Source: JBBDWK01 sp040902885 (lineage in GTDB: Bacteria; Acidobacteriota; Terriglobia; Bryobacterales; Bryobacteraceae). From it: a stretch of 44,632 nt of DNA. This document shows positions 24,523 through 32,617 of the stretch, piece after piece. The stretch spans positions 1 to 44,632 of the forward strand of contig JBBDWK010000014.1 of the NCBI GenBank assembly GCA_040902885.1, read 5' to 3'. The position numbers and the translations under genes were made by a program. The notes under the pieces were generated by a model. The model was not told where the DNA came from. It was given only the letters and a program-made list of their open reading frames with translations, and did not search any database. Each line of letters begins with the position of its first letter. Within the stretch, counting starts at the first letter, position 1.

Positions 24523-26750
24523 CCCTGCCCGTCAGCTTCGAGCCGGAAACCGACGGGCGAGCCGCTTGATGAGTCCGGCGCGATCCAGGCCTGAAATTCG
24601 CCAGGTTCAGCCACAAGTTGCATAAATCGGTTATAGAAGGCTAGTTCCTTTTCCGAAAGCGTGAAAGACACGGTCTGCTTTTCGCCGGGCCTGATACGGA
24701 TTCGGCGAAAACCCTTCAGTTCACGGACCGGACGGGCGACGCTGGCAACCAGGTCGCGGATATAGAACTGCACGACTTCATCGGATTCCATACTGCCGGT
24801 GTTCGTCACATCGGCCGACACCGTTATGCTGCCTCCGCGCCGGAACGCTGGCCTGGAAACGCGAGGCGCCGAATATGCAAAGCTGCTGTACGATAGACCG
24901 AAGCCGAACGGGTACTCGGGAGTGACGTCTGCGTCCAGGTACTTCGACGTATAGCCTTGGGGGTCGACAGGGTTCCCCATCGGAGCGCCAAAATCACCTG
25001 GCGCCGCCGGGCGTCCGGTGTTCAGGTGGGCGTAATATATGGGGATCTGACCCACGGTTCTAGGGAAGGTGATCGCCAGCTTTCCCGATGGAGACCGCTC
25101 GCCGGATAGGACATCCGCCAGCGCCGGGCCCCCCATGGTTCCGGGATGCCACGCGTACAAAACGCTCGCGGATCTCGCTGCTACCTCGTGAAACGTCAGG
25201 GGCCGGCCGGCAAGGATGATGGACACGATCGGCCTGCCCGTGCTCGCGACTGCTTGGACCAGTTCCTCCTGCGCGCCTGGCAAATTGAGAAACGCCCGCG
25301 AACGCGCCTCCCCGGACAGAATCTGCTCTTCGCCGAGAAACAGCAGAACGACGTCGCTCTCCCGCGCGGCCGCAACGGCGGCGCCGAACTGATCGCGATT
25401 CGCGTCTCTGCTGTTCTTCAAAGCCGCAACATATAGAATTCGATCCTCGCCGTATTTACTGCGAAGGCTGGTCAGCGGTGTTTCGGCCTCTTCCGGTCTG
25501 GCATCCATGACCCAAGATCCCAGTTGATCCACGGGGCTATCCGCCAGAGGACCGATGACCGCAATGCGCTTCAGCGTGGAGGCAAGCGGAAGGGTGCGCT
25601 TCTCGTTCTTGAGCAAGACAAAACTCTCGACTGCCATTTGCCTCGCAATTTGGCGCGCATCGGCACTGATCTCTACCGAGGTTGGGGCGCGCAGGGGATC
25701 GTCGAATAACCCGAGTTGAAACTTCAGGCGTAAGATGTTCCGCACGGCTCTGTCGATCGATGACATGGAAAGGCGGCCCTGCTGTATGAGCTTGGGTAAT
25801 TGATCGAAGTAACCGGTGCTCACCATTTCCATGTCAACACCGGCGGTCAAAGCTTGAAGCGCCGCTTCGGCCGGATCCGCGGCCGTCCCATGCTTCACCA
25901 TTTCGACGATGGACTCATAATCGCTCACCACCATTCCTTCGAAGCCCCATTCCTTGCGCAGAATGCGATCGAGCAGAAATTGGTTGCCAGTCGCCGGAAC
26001 ACCATTCAGAGCGTTGAACGACGTCATGAACGTCGCAACGCCCGACCGTACCGCCGCCTGAAAGGGCGGCAGGTACAATGCGCGAAGCTGATCCTCGCTA
26101 ATGAATGTCGAGTTGTAGTCCCTTCCACCCTCCGCCGCGCCATATCCGGCGAAGTGCTTCGCACAAGCAGCCACAGTTCCGGAAGCTCCAGGAGATTTCC
26201 CCTGAAATCCGCGAATCATCGCCGCACCGAGTTCCCCGGTCAGGTACGGGTCTTCCCCAAGGGTCTCCGCGACCCTACCCCACCTGGGATCTCGCGTGAT
26301 ATCCAGCATCGGCGCAAAGGTCCAGTGAATGCCTTCCGCGCTCGCTTCCTTGGCAGCGATGGCAGCGGCGCGCTCGATGAGCTGAAGATCCCAAGTGGCG
26401 GATTGTCCTAGTGGAATCGGAAAGACCGTGCGATATCCGTGAATCACGTCACGGCCGAAGAGAAGTGGAATCCCCAGGCGGCTCTCCTTCACCGCAATGC
26501 GCTGCGCCTCCATCCGGTCCGGCGGCAGCCCCGCGTTAAGGAAAGATCCCCATCGTCCTCTTCGAATCTGCTGCCTAATCTCTCCCGAGAGAGGAGCTTG
26601 GAGGGACGTCGACTGCGACATCTGCCCCAGCTTCTCCTGGAGTGTCATTCGTCCGAGCAGGGCGTCGATACGCTTCTCGATCTCGGCCGGCGGATTTGCT
26701 TGCAGAGCAAGTGACATGGCTAACGGAAGAAGGAATCGCTGCAGCACCAT
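24516..26750 (-). CDS. GH3 beta-glucosidase
   Basis: This 744-residue secreted enzyme (signal peptide RFLLPLAMSLALQA) has the three-domain GH3 plan. The TIM barrel shows GIPLLFGRDVIHGYRT, then AACAKHFAGYGAAEGGRD (198-210, substrate binding) and the nucleophile Asp277 in MVVSDYES. Next come an alpha/beta sandwich (VVLLFLGEEQILSGEA, with the region expected to hold the acid/base) and an FnIII-like C-terminus (VTNTGSMESDEVVQFYIRD). ATG 26750 is chosen because GGAGG lies a few bases upstream; an open frame continues further but without support. Its stop overlaps the GH144 gene end by 7 bases in convergent orientation. Together they could convert beta-1,2-glucan to glucose (inference). Confidence 0.92.
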   Translation of the reverse strand: MVLQRFLLPLAMSLALQANPPAEIEKRIDALLGRMTLQEKLGQMSQSTSLQAPLSGEIRQQIRRGRWGSFLNAGLPPDRMEAQRIAVKESRLGIPLLFGRDVIHGYRTVFPIPLGQSATWDLQLIERAAAIAAKEASAEGIHWTFAPMLDITRDPRWGRVAETLGEDPYLTGELGAAMIRGFQGKSPGASGTVAACAKHFAGYGAAEGGRDYNSTFISEDQLRALYLPPFQAAVRSGVATFMTSFNALNGVPATGNQFLLDRILRKEWGFEGMVVSDYESIVEMVKHGTAADPAEAALQALTAGVDMEMVSTGYFDQLPKLIQQGRLSMSSIDRAVRNILRLKFQLGLFDDPLRAPTSVEISADARQIARQMAVESFVLLKNEKRTLPLASTLKRIAVIGPLADSPVDQLGSWVMDARPEEAETPLTSLRSKYGEDRILYVAALKNSRDANRDQFGAAVAAARESDVVLLFLGEEQILSGEARSRAFLNLPGAQEELVQAVASTGRPIVSIILAGRPLTFHEVAARSASVLYAWHPGTMGGPALADVLSGERSPSGKLAITFPRTVGQIPIYYAHLNTGRPAAPGDFGAPMGNPVDPQGYTSKYLDADVTPEYPFGFGLSYSSFAYSAPRVSRPAFRRGGSITVSADVTNTGSMESDEVVQFYIRDLVASVARPVRELKGFRRIRIRPGEKQTVSFTLSEKELAFYNRFMQLVAEPGEFQAWIAPDSSSGSPVGFRLEADGQGH

Positions 26751-26839
26751 GCGCCCTCCACTATCATCATCGTACAGCCGCGCGGCACAGGACGCGGCCG
26801 GTTCGGCCGGCGATACTGTATGAGAACGATGACCGACGC

Positions 26840-26950
26840 ATGCACCGGCGCACCTTTCTTTTCCCAGCCGCCGCAGGCCACGCGCTTGACGCGCTTGCAC
26901 ACCTTCGCATACGGGAGGAATATACTGCAAAATGCCAAGACCGGCCCTGA
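26840..26950 (+). pseudogene. Possible remnant of a Tat-signal protein 5' end
   Basis: A 36-codon frame reads MHRRTFLFPAAAGHALD and stops soon afterwards. The RRTFL start followed by an alanine-rich run is typical of secreted enzymes in Acidobacteria, but nothing follows. It may be a gene remnant or coincidence. The 300-base stretch 26751-27058 otherwise shows only spacer between the GH3 start and the TPM-like gene. Confidence 0.3.
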
Positions 26951-27058
26951 TTCGGATGGGGGAGCGGGCGGGTGCGATAACGTCCCGCTCGTGATCTCGG
27001 ACGCAGACCCACTACAGGTATCGGTGTTTCAACGGATCTTAGGGCTAGAGCGCTGAGC

Positions 27059-28375
27059 ATGTCAAACTCCTTCGAGAGCCGTGGGGACCTCGAAAAGCCT
27101 GCCGCAGAATCGATCAAATCCATGGAGCCCGGTCCGCGTGAAGCCGGGAAAGCCTCCCGAGCGTGGCTGGGCGCTCTAGGTACGACACTCGGATGCGTCG
27201 TGGCGATCGTGATCTTCCTTTCCTTCGTGCTGTGGGCGGCTGCATTCTTCACGGAGAAGCCGGAGGCGAAAACCAATCCCGTCGTGATCGATGATGCTGG
27301 AGTCCTAACGCCGGAGTCCATCGCCGCAATTGAGGCGATCCGATTTCCTAGAGACATACCCGCAGTGGTTCGTACCGTCAACAGCATTCCGATCGCGAAG
27401 ATCGGAACGTACGCTACGGATGCGATGGCTGAGGAGGCTGCGTGGAACGAGTTGCGACCACGGGGTTTTCTGCGTAAGTACTTCCGCCAAGACGCCCCGT
27501 GGGGAACGGGCGTCTACGTTCTCGTTTCGATGGACCCCGCCCTCTTGCAGATCCGTTTCGGCGAGGAAATTCGACTTCGAGCCTATCGCGAGGGCTTGGC
27601 GACTGGTCCGTGGTATCGCGAACGTCAACGCTTCCCGAAAGACGGCCTCAACGATCACGTTACCCAGACCGTCAGGGAGCTGGCTCAGACGCTGGAGCAG
27701 GCTGGCGAACCTCGCTGGCCAATGACTTGGGTTTACTTCTTCGCTTCCGTGCTCTACTCGGAAATCGAAGATTTCCTGGCACCCGGTGATGGTCCGTTCT
27801 CCAGCACCGTGTTGCAGTATCACATTCGGCTCATCGACTCTCTCGGCGGAACGACCTCGGCGTGGAGCTTCGTGCTTGTGAGCCTGCTGTGTGTACTGGT
27901 CTTCTGGTTGCTCTTCAACAAACTACTAATAGAGAGGTTACTGTTGCCGTTCCTTCGCAGCCGCTTTGCCCGGTCGGGAATCGTGTTTACGAGTGAGGTA
28001 ACTCTCCTAGCCTTCGTGGTGGCCGCAGTTGCAACGATTGCGGTGCTTGGTCGAGGTAGGATCGAGGACGAACTCGCGCTAGCCCGGCTCGGCCTAAGTT
28101 CGCTCGGGCCAATCGGATTTGATCCATCCCTCTACGCGACTCCGGGGGGCCTTTGGCTCGCGATTCCCGGAGGGCTCATTGCCGTGGGGGTAGACTTCTT
28201 TCAGACCCTCGTATCGAGCAAGGAATCAGGGGGTCGAAGCGTTAACATCCAGCTCGGCTTTATACTGTGGGCGGCTGTGCTCTTCATTCTGCCAAAGGCG
28301 ATTGGATATTTCCTGCTCGCCTACCTGTTCGTCCAAGTGATCGCCAGTTTCAAAGAACTGGTCAGTGGTGACTAG
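27059..28375 (+). CDS. Multi-pass membrane protein with TPM-like domain
   Basis: This 438-residue hypothetical membrane protein has a helix at about 45-70 (TTLGCVVAIVIFLSFVLWAAAFF). A soluble segment (about 78-230) resembles TPM/Psb32-type domains: VIDDAGVLTPESIAAIEAI, PAVVRTVNS, GTGVYVLVSMDPALLQIRFGEEI. Hydrophobic segments follow at about 270-290 and 325-350, and several more to the C-terminus (AIGYFLLAYLFVQVIASF). The order helix, TPM, then multiple helices recalls YgcG-like envelope proteins. TPM domains are implicated in photosystem repair and phosphatase activity in other organisms; nothing specific can be claimed here. A DUF4342 gene follows in the same direction, 127 bases downstream. 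Confidence 0.72.
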   Translation: MSNSFESRGDLEKPAAESIKSMEPGPREAGKASRAWLGALGTTLGCVVAIVIFLSFVLWAAAFFTEKPEAKTNPVVIDDAGVLTPESIAAIEAIRFPRDIPAVVRTVNSIPIAKIGTYATDAMAEEAAWNELRPRGFLRKYFRQDAPWGTGVYVLVSMDPALLQIRFGEEIRLRAYREGLATGPWYRERQRFPKDGLNDHVTQTVRELAQTLEQAGEPRWPMTWVYFFASVLYSEIEDFLAPGDGPFSSTVLQYHIRLIDSLGGTTSAWSFVLVSLLCVLVFWLLFNKLLIERLLLPFLRSRFARSGIVFTSEVTLLAFVVAAVATIAVLGRGRIEDELALARLGLSSLGPIGFDPSLYATPGGLWLAIPGGLIAVGVDFFQTLVSSKESGGRSVNIQLGFILWAAVLFILPKAIGYFLLAYLFVQVIASFKELVSGD

Positions 28376-28502
28376 GCAGAAGCCTACCCTCTTGGCGGCC
28401 CCTTCGCGGTACGACGGGTCGTGACGCTGGCGATCTGCACGTTACCCTCCGTGAATTGAGCCGCTTGGGAACTTGCCGGTAGCGACTAACGTAATCAAGG
28501 AT

Positions 28503-28784
28503 ATGGGCTTCGAGAATTTTGTTGAAGAGGTTCAGGTCTTGGGCCGCGACCTGGTCGATAAGGTCCGTGACCTGATCCACGAGGGCAACGTCCAGCGCAT
28601 CGTTGTGAAGGACGAGCACGGCAACACGTTCATGGAGATTCCCGTGACGGTCGCCGCCGTCGGCGTAATCCTCGCTCCATTGCTGGCTGCCATCGGCGCA
28701 ATCTCCGCACTGGTTGCGCGGTTCACCATCGTGGTTGTCCGCAGCGAGCCGAAGCCCCCAGAAGACGGCCAGCCCACGCCTTAA
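28503..28784 (+). CDS. DUF4342-domain protein
   Basis: This 93-residue protein reads VEEVQVLGRDLVDKVRDLIHEGNVQRIVVKDEHG, the DUF4342 signature. A hydrophobic stretch (VTVAAVGVILAPLLAAIGAISALV) and a short basic/acidic tail follow. It is probably a small membrane-associated protein of unknown role. ATG 28503 is preferred because AAGGA lies a few bases before it; a TTG at 28473 would add ten residues. The upstream TPM-like protein may be co-transcribed. Confidence 0.75.
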   Translation: MGFENFVEEVQVLGRDLVDKVRDLIHEGNVQRIVVKDEHGNTFMEIPVTVAAVGVILAPLLAAIGAISALVARFTIVVVRSEPKPPEDGQPTP

Positions 28785-28802
28785 CGCGCTGCACAGATGG
28801 GC

Positions 28803-28846
28803 TTCGCTCCTTGCTCTTTGGCGCTTGCGATCATCTCCGCCATCGC
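28803..28846. pseudogene. 44-base fragment of a YbjQ-type gene
   Basis: The bases match 18524-18568 (part of the truncated YbjQ gene) with about three differences. Read on the minus strand they give AMAEMIASAKEQGAK, the YbjQ core. It is cut on both sides and lies next to the sigma-like gene end. This is a second relic of the accessory block at 18 kb. Confidence 0.7.
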
Positions 28847-28868
28847 TGCCGAATCCGATCCAAGCCGC

Positions 28869-29636
28869 TCACCGGCGGGCGAACAGCCGTTTCCACCCCG
28901 GACGCTTCTCCACCGCGATGCCCAGCAGCGCCCTGTACGGCGCGGCCTCCTCCTCGGATAAGGGCTTGCTGCTTTTCAATACGTCGCAGACTTCGCGCAA
29001 GCGGCAGAAGTGGCCGATGCAGTGCCAGCATAGGTGAACGTGACGTTCCGCCTGTTCGCGGCGCATCCAGGTGGACCCGTCGATGATATCGAGCAAATCC
29101 TTCGCGCAGATGCACTCTCCGCCCACCGATTCCGCAGCCGCGCGCTCCAGCGCCGGGCCGTTGTCTTCGAGTATCGACTGGCTCCAGGAATCCGCCTTAC
29201 CGCGCAGCAGATCGGCCGTCCGGGACCGGATCTTCGCGGCGGTTTCGGCCGACAAGTTCAGCATCCGAGCGGTGGCTGCCGCGTCATAGCGCATGGTCTC
29301 CAGCCACGCTGCCTGCCTCTCTACTGTGGTGAATGACTCGAGCGCGGCGTTCAAAATTTCGAGATCGAGCGGCAGCTCGGGCTCCCGCTTCTCCACCACG
29401 AGCATCCGCAGCCGCGCGAGAAACGGACGCTCCGGCGCCGGATCGATCTCAAGGAACCGGCTCGAACGCAGGGTTTGCAGAACCCGTTTCACCACCGCCT
29501 CATCCGGCCGCCGCTCGGGATGATACTGCGCGACCAGCTTCCGCAATACCGGAACGTAGTTCACGACCAGGTGCGACCATCCCTCCGGTTTGTCCGCCCG
29601 GCAGTCGCGAATCATCTCGTAGCAGGTGTATATCAT
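28869..29636 (-). CDS. Sigma-like HTH and ZAS zinc-finger fusion protein of unknown function
   Basis: This 255-residue protein has no assigned function. Residues about 1-95 are helical (WSHLVVNYVPVLRKLVAQYHP). Residues about 98-145 resemble sigma region 4 (FTTVERQAAWLETMRYDAAATARMLNLSAETAAKIRSR). Residues about 172-215 contain an HX3CX2C pattern (His199, Cys203, Cys206) preceded by CIC (175-177), as in zinc-binding anti-sigma (ZAS) domains. A sigma-type DNA-binding unit joined to an anti-sigma zinc finger would be self-regulating; this is inference. The ATG 29636 overlaps the ALDH7 stop (ATGA), so it is co-translated with the dehydrogenase. Confidence 0.72.
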   Translation of the reverse strand: MIYTCYEMIRDCRADKPEGWSHLVVNYVPVLRKLVAQYHPERRPDEAVVKRVLQTLRSSRFLEIDPAPERPFLARLRMLVVEKREPELPLDLEILNAALESFTTVERQAAWLETMRYDAAATARMLNLSAETAAKIRSRTADLLRGKADSWSQSILEDNGPALERAAAESVGGECICAKDLLDIIDGSTWMRREQAERHVHLCWHCIGHFCRLREVCDVLKSSKPLSEEEAAPYRALLGIAVEKRPGWKRLFARR

Positions 29637-31147
29637 ATTTGGAATTTGATTCCTTGCGCGAGCGGCAGATCCGGCGACCAGTTGATGGTGTTGGTCTGGC
29701 GGCGCATGTAAGCCTTCCAGGCGTCGCTTCCCGCCTCGCGTCCGCCTCCGGTGTCCTTCTCGCCTCCGAACGCTCCGCCGATCTCCGCGCCGCTGGTTCC
29801 TATATTGACGTTCGCAATGCCGCAATCGCTGCCGCGGTGGCTGAGGAAGGTCTCCGCGCTCACCACGCTGGAAGTAAACAGCGCCGAAGAAAGTCCTTGC
29901 GGCACGTCATTGTGCCAGGCGACGGCCGCTTCCAGTCGATCGAACTCAATCAGAGACAGGATGGGCGCGAAGATCTCTTCGCGGAGGATGGGCATGTCCG
30001 CGCGCGCCTTCACCAGCGTTGGCTCCACGAAGCAGCCGCCCAGCGCTCTTCCGCCGAAGATCACCTCCCCGCCCTGGCCGAGAATCCGCGCGAGGCCCTG
30101 CCGCATGTTCTCGACCGCCGCGGGATTGATGAGCGGCCCCATGAGCGTCTCCTCTTCGAGCGGATCGCCGATGCGGACCTGCCGGTACGCCGAGACCAGC
30201 GCTTCGGTCAGATCTGCCGCGATGCCCTTCTGCAAAAACAGCCGCCGTGTCGAGGTGCAGCGCTGCCCGGCGGTGCCTACGGAGCCGAACACGATCGCGC
30301 GCAAAGCCAGGTTTAAGTCGGCATCGTCCATCACGATCACGCCGTTGTTTCCGCCCAGCTCCAGCAGCGTCCGCCCCAGCCTTCGGCCCACCACTTCCGC
30401 CACGCGCCGCCCGATCCGAGTGGAGCCGGTGAAGCTGACCAAGGGAACGCGCATATCCCCGATCAGCCGTTCGCCGATGGTTGCGCCGGCGCCAACGGCC
30501 AGATTGAAAACGCCGCGAAACCCATAGCGGTCCAGCACGCGATTGGCAATGTGCTGGACGGCGACGGCGGTGAGCGGCGTTTGCTCGGAGGGTTTCCAGA
30601 TTACGCAGTCGCCGCACACCGCGGCCACCAGGGCGTTCCACGCCCAAACCGCAACCGGAAAATTAAACGCCGTGATGACGCCGACAACTCCCAGCGGGTG
30701 CCACTGCTCATACATCCGATGGCCGGGACGCTCGCTGTGCATTGTGCGGCCATAGAGCTGCCGGCTGAGGCCTACGGCGAAGTCGGCCATGTCGATGGTC
30801 TCCTGAACTTCGCCTTCGCCCTCGGCGCGGATCTTGCCCATCTCCAAACTTACCAGCGCGCCCAGCGCGGCCTTGTGCCGCCTCAATTCGTCGCCAAGCT
30901 CCCGCACAATCTGACCGCGCTGCGGTGCGGGCACAAGCCGCCATTGCTCAAAGACCTTCGCGGCGGTTGTGACGACTTTTTCGTAATCGTCCGGCCCGGC
31001 CATCGTCACGCACGCCAGCGGCTCCGCGGTGGCGGGGTTGTACGAGATGAGCTCGCCGCCCGTGGGATCCGCAATCCAGTCGCCCGCGCAGGCTCCGGAG
31101 TTCGCCGCGCGGATTCCAAGCTCCTCGAAAATCGCGCTGCTCTTCAT
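29633..31147 (-). CDS. ALDH7-family aldehyde dehydrogenase (aminoadipate-semialdehyde dehydrogenase-like)
   Basis: This is a 504-residue NAD(P)-dependent dehydrogenase. Blocks include GVVGVITAFNFPVAVWAWN (Asn162), LVSFTGSTRIG, LLELGGNN (Glu263) and GTAGQRCTST with the catalytic Cys297. The C-terminal NVNIGTSGAEIGGAFGGEKDTGGGREAGSDAWKAYMRR and the ending LPLAQGIKFQ are those of antiquitin/ALDH7 enzymes, which oxidise L-alpha-aminoadipate semialdehyde in lysine degradation. Every residue expected in the site is present. An amino-acid permease is transcribed divergently 60 bases away, which fits an uptake-and-degrade role. Downstream it is coupled to the sigma/zinc-finger protein. Confidence 0.92.
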   Translation of the reverse strand: MKSSAIFEELGIRAANSGACAGDWIADPTGGELISYNPATAEPLACVTMAGPDDYEKVVTTAAKVFEQWRLVPAPQRGQIVRELGDELRRHKAALGALVSLEMGKIRAEGEGEVQETIDMADFAVGLSRQLYGRTMHSERPGHRMYEQWHPLGVVGVITAFNFPVAVWAWNALVAAVCGDCVIWKPSEQTPLTAVAVQHIANRVLDRYGFRGVFNLAVGAGATIGERLIGDMRVPLVSFTGSTRIGRRVAEVVGRRLGRTLLELGGNNGVIVMDDADLNLALRAIVFGSVGTAGQRCTSTRRLFLQKGIAADLTEALVSAYRQVRIGDPLEEETLMGPLINPAAVENMRQGLARILGQGGEVIFGGRALGGCFVEPTLVKARADMPILREEIFAPILSLIEFDRLEAAVAWHNDVPQGLSSALFTSSVVSAETFLSHRGSDCGIANVNIGTSGAEIGGAFGGEKDTGGGREAGSDAWKAYMRRQTNTINWSPDLPLAQGIKFQI

Positions 31148-31207
31148 CTCTGAAAAGGACCCATGCTCGTATTATCGCAACCAGCGGCGTACAATGGCCT
31201 TTATCGA

Positions 31208-32596
31208 ATGGCCCTACAGCACCTTCACGGTGAAAAGCCCGTCCTGCTGCGACAACTTGGTTTTGTGAGCGCCACGGCGCTGGTAGTCTCCAACATGGTC
31301 GGCGTCGGCATCTTCGGCACAACCGGCTACATGGCGGGCGATCTGGGCAGCTCCTGGCTGATCCTCGCCGCCTGGGGGGTTGGCGCGGTTTTCGCGCTGG
31401 CCGGGGCTCTTTCCTATTCGGAGCTGGGCATCAATTTTCCAAGCTCCGGCGGCGAGTACGTGTATTTGACCCGCGCCTATGGCCCCACCTGGGGCTTCAT
31501 GACCGGCTGGGTCTCCTTCTTTGCCGGCTTCTCCGCGCCCATCGCCCTTGCGGCTTTGGCCTTTTCCGATTACCTGGGCCACTTCTTCCCCGCTCTGCGC
31601 CAGGAATCCACTCCTTACGTTATCGGCTCCGGCGTCCTGTCGCTGAAATTCGGCGGCGCGCAAGTGATGGCGTCGCTGCTGATCGGCGGATTCACCATTC
31701 TGAACCTGTTCGGAATCCGGCGCTCGGCCAACGTGCAGAACGTGCTCACGGCAACCAAAATTGCGGTCATCGTGGCCTTCATCGTGCTCGGTTTCGCAGC
31801 GGGCGCGGGCAGTTGGGAGCACTTTTCGGAACCGGCCGCCCGCACGTCCACCACGGCGCTGCCGGCCCAGTTCGTAATCAGTTTGCTTTGGGTGATGGTG
31901 GGCTACAGCGGATGGAATGCCGCTACTTACGTGGCCGAAGAGCTGCGCCGCCCCGAGCGGACGCTGCCGGCCGCGCTGGCAGTGGGGACTGCGCTGGTAA
32001 CAGCGCTCTTTCTCGGCTTGAACCTGATTTTCATCTATTCCACGCCGCTTGAAGCCATGAAGGGTCACATCGCCGTCGGTTCTCTCGCCGCATCCAACCT
32101 TTTCGGACCGGAAGTGGCGGGCATATTCGCGGCATTGATGGCGCTTGCGATTATGTCCACCGTGAATGCCATGGTGACGATCGGACCGCGCGTCTACTAC
32201 GCCATGGCGCGCAACGGAGCGTTCTTTAAAACCGCCGCGTCGGTTCACCCCAAGTGGCGGACTCCGGTAGTCGCCATCCTCTGCCAGGGCGTCTGCGCGG
32301 CATTGATGACGTTCACGCCGTTCCCCCAGTTGATGTACTACATCGGCTTCAGCCTGACGTTTTTCACCGTGCTCTCGGTCGCATCTCTTTTTATCTTCCG
32401 CAAGCGGCCGGACTGGCAAAAGCTTCGCCCGGTGAGCTTCTGCTTCCCTCTGGTTCCGGCGCTCTACCTCATCGTGGGCGCTTGCATGATCGGCTACGGC
32501 CTAATCTGGCAGCCGCAAGCTTCTTTGACCGCGCTGGCAACCATTGGGGCGGGAGCCGCCGTCTATCATTTCTGGCTTCGCAAGAGCCAGGCATGA
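31208..32596 (+). CDS. APC-family amino-acid permease
   Basis: This is a 462-residue secondary transporter with about 12 hydrophobic segments. The first helix carries VVSNMVGVGIFGTTGYMAGDL, the unwound substrate-binding motif of the amino acid/polyamine/organocation superfamily. Later landmarks are WVSFFAGFSAPIALAALAF, VMVGYSGWNAATYVAEELRRPERTLPAAL and STVNAMVTIGPRVYYAMARNGAFF. It probably exchanges or imports amino acids across the inner membrane. The in-frame frame extends 45 bases upstream; ATG 31208 is preferred for fit to family length. It is divergent from the ALDH7 gene, sharing a 60-base intergenic region. Confidence 0.92.
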   Translation: MALQHLHGEKPVLLRQLGFVSATALVVSNMVGVGIFGTTGYMAGDLGSSWLILAAWGVGAVFALAGALSYSELGINFPSSGGEYVYLTRAYGPTWGFMTGWVSFFAGFSAPIALAALAFSDYLGHFFPALRQESTPYVIGSGVLSLKFGGAQVMASLLIGGFTILNLFGIRRSANVQNVLTATKIAVIVAFIVLGFAAGAGSWEHFSEPAARTSTTALPAQFVISLLWVMVGYSGWNAATYVAEELRRPERTLPAALAVGTALVTALFLGLNLIFIYSTPLEAMKGHIAVGSLAASNLFGPEVAGIFAALMALAIMSTVNAMVTIGPRVYYAMARNGAFFKTAASVHPKWRTPVVAILCQGVCAALMTFTPFPQLMYYIGFSLTFFTVLSVASLFIFRKRPDWQKLRPVSFCFPLVPALYLIVGACMIGYGLIWQPQASLTALATIGAGAAVYHFWLRKSQA

Positions 32597-32617
32597 ACTC
32601 CGACCCAGGAGAGTCTG

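Noticed and set aside
31214..32419. Long minus-strand frame opposite the amino-acid permease
   Set aside because: It is low-complexity, charged and has no domain, while the plus strand gives a complete 12-helix permease.
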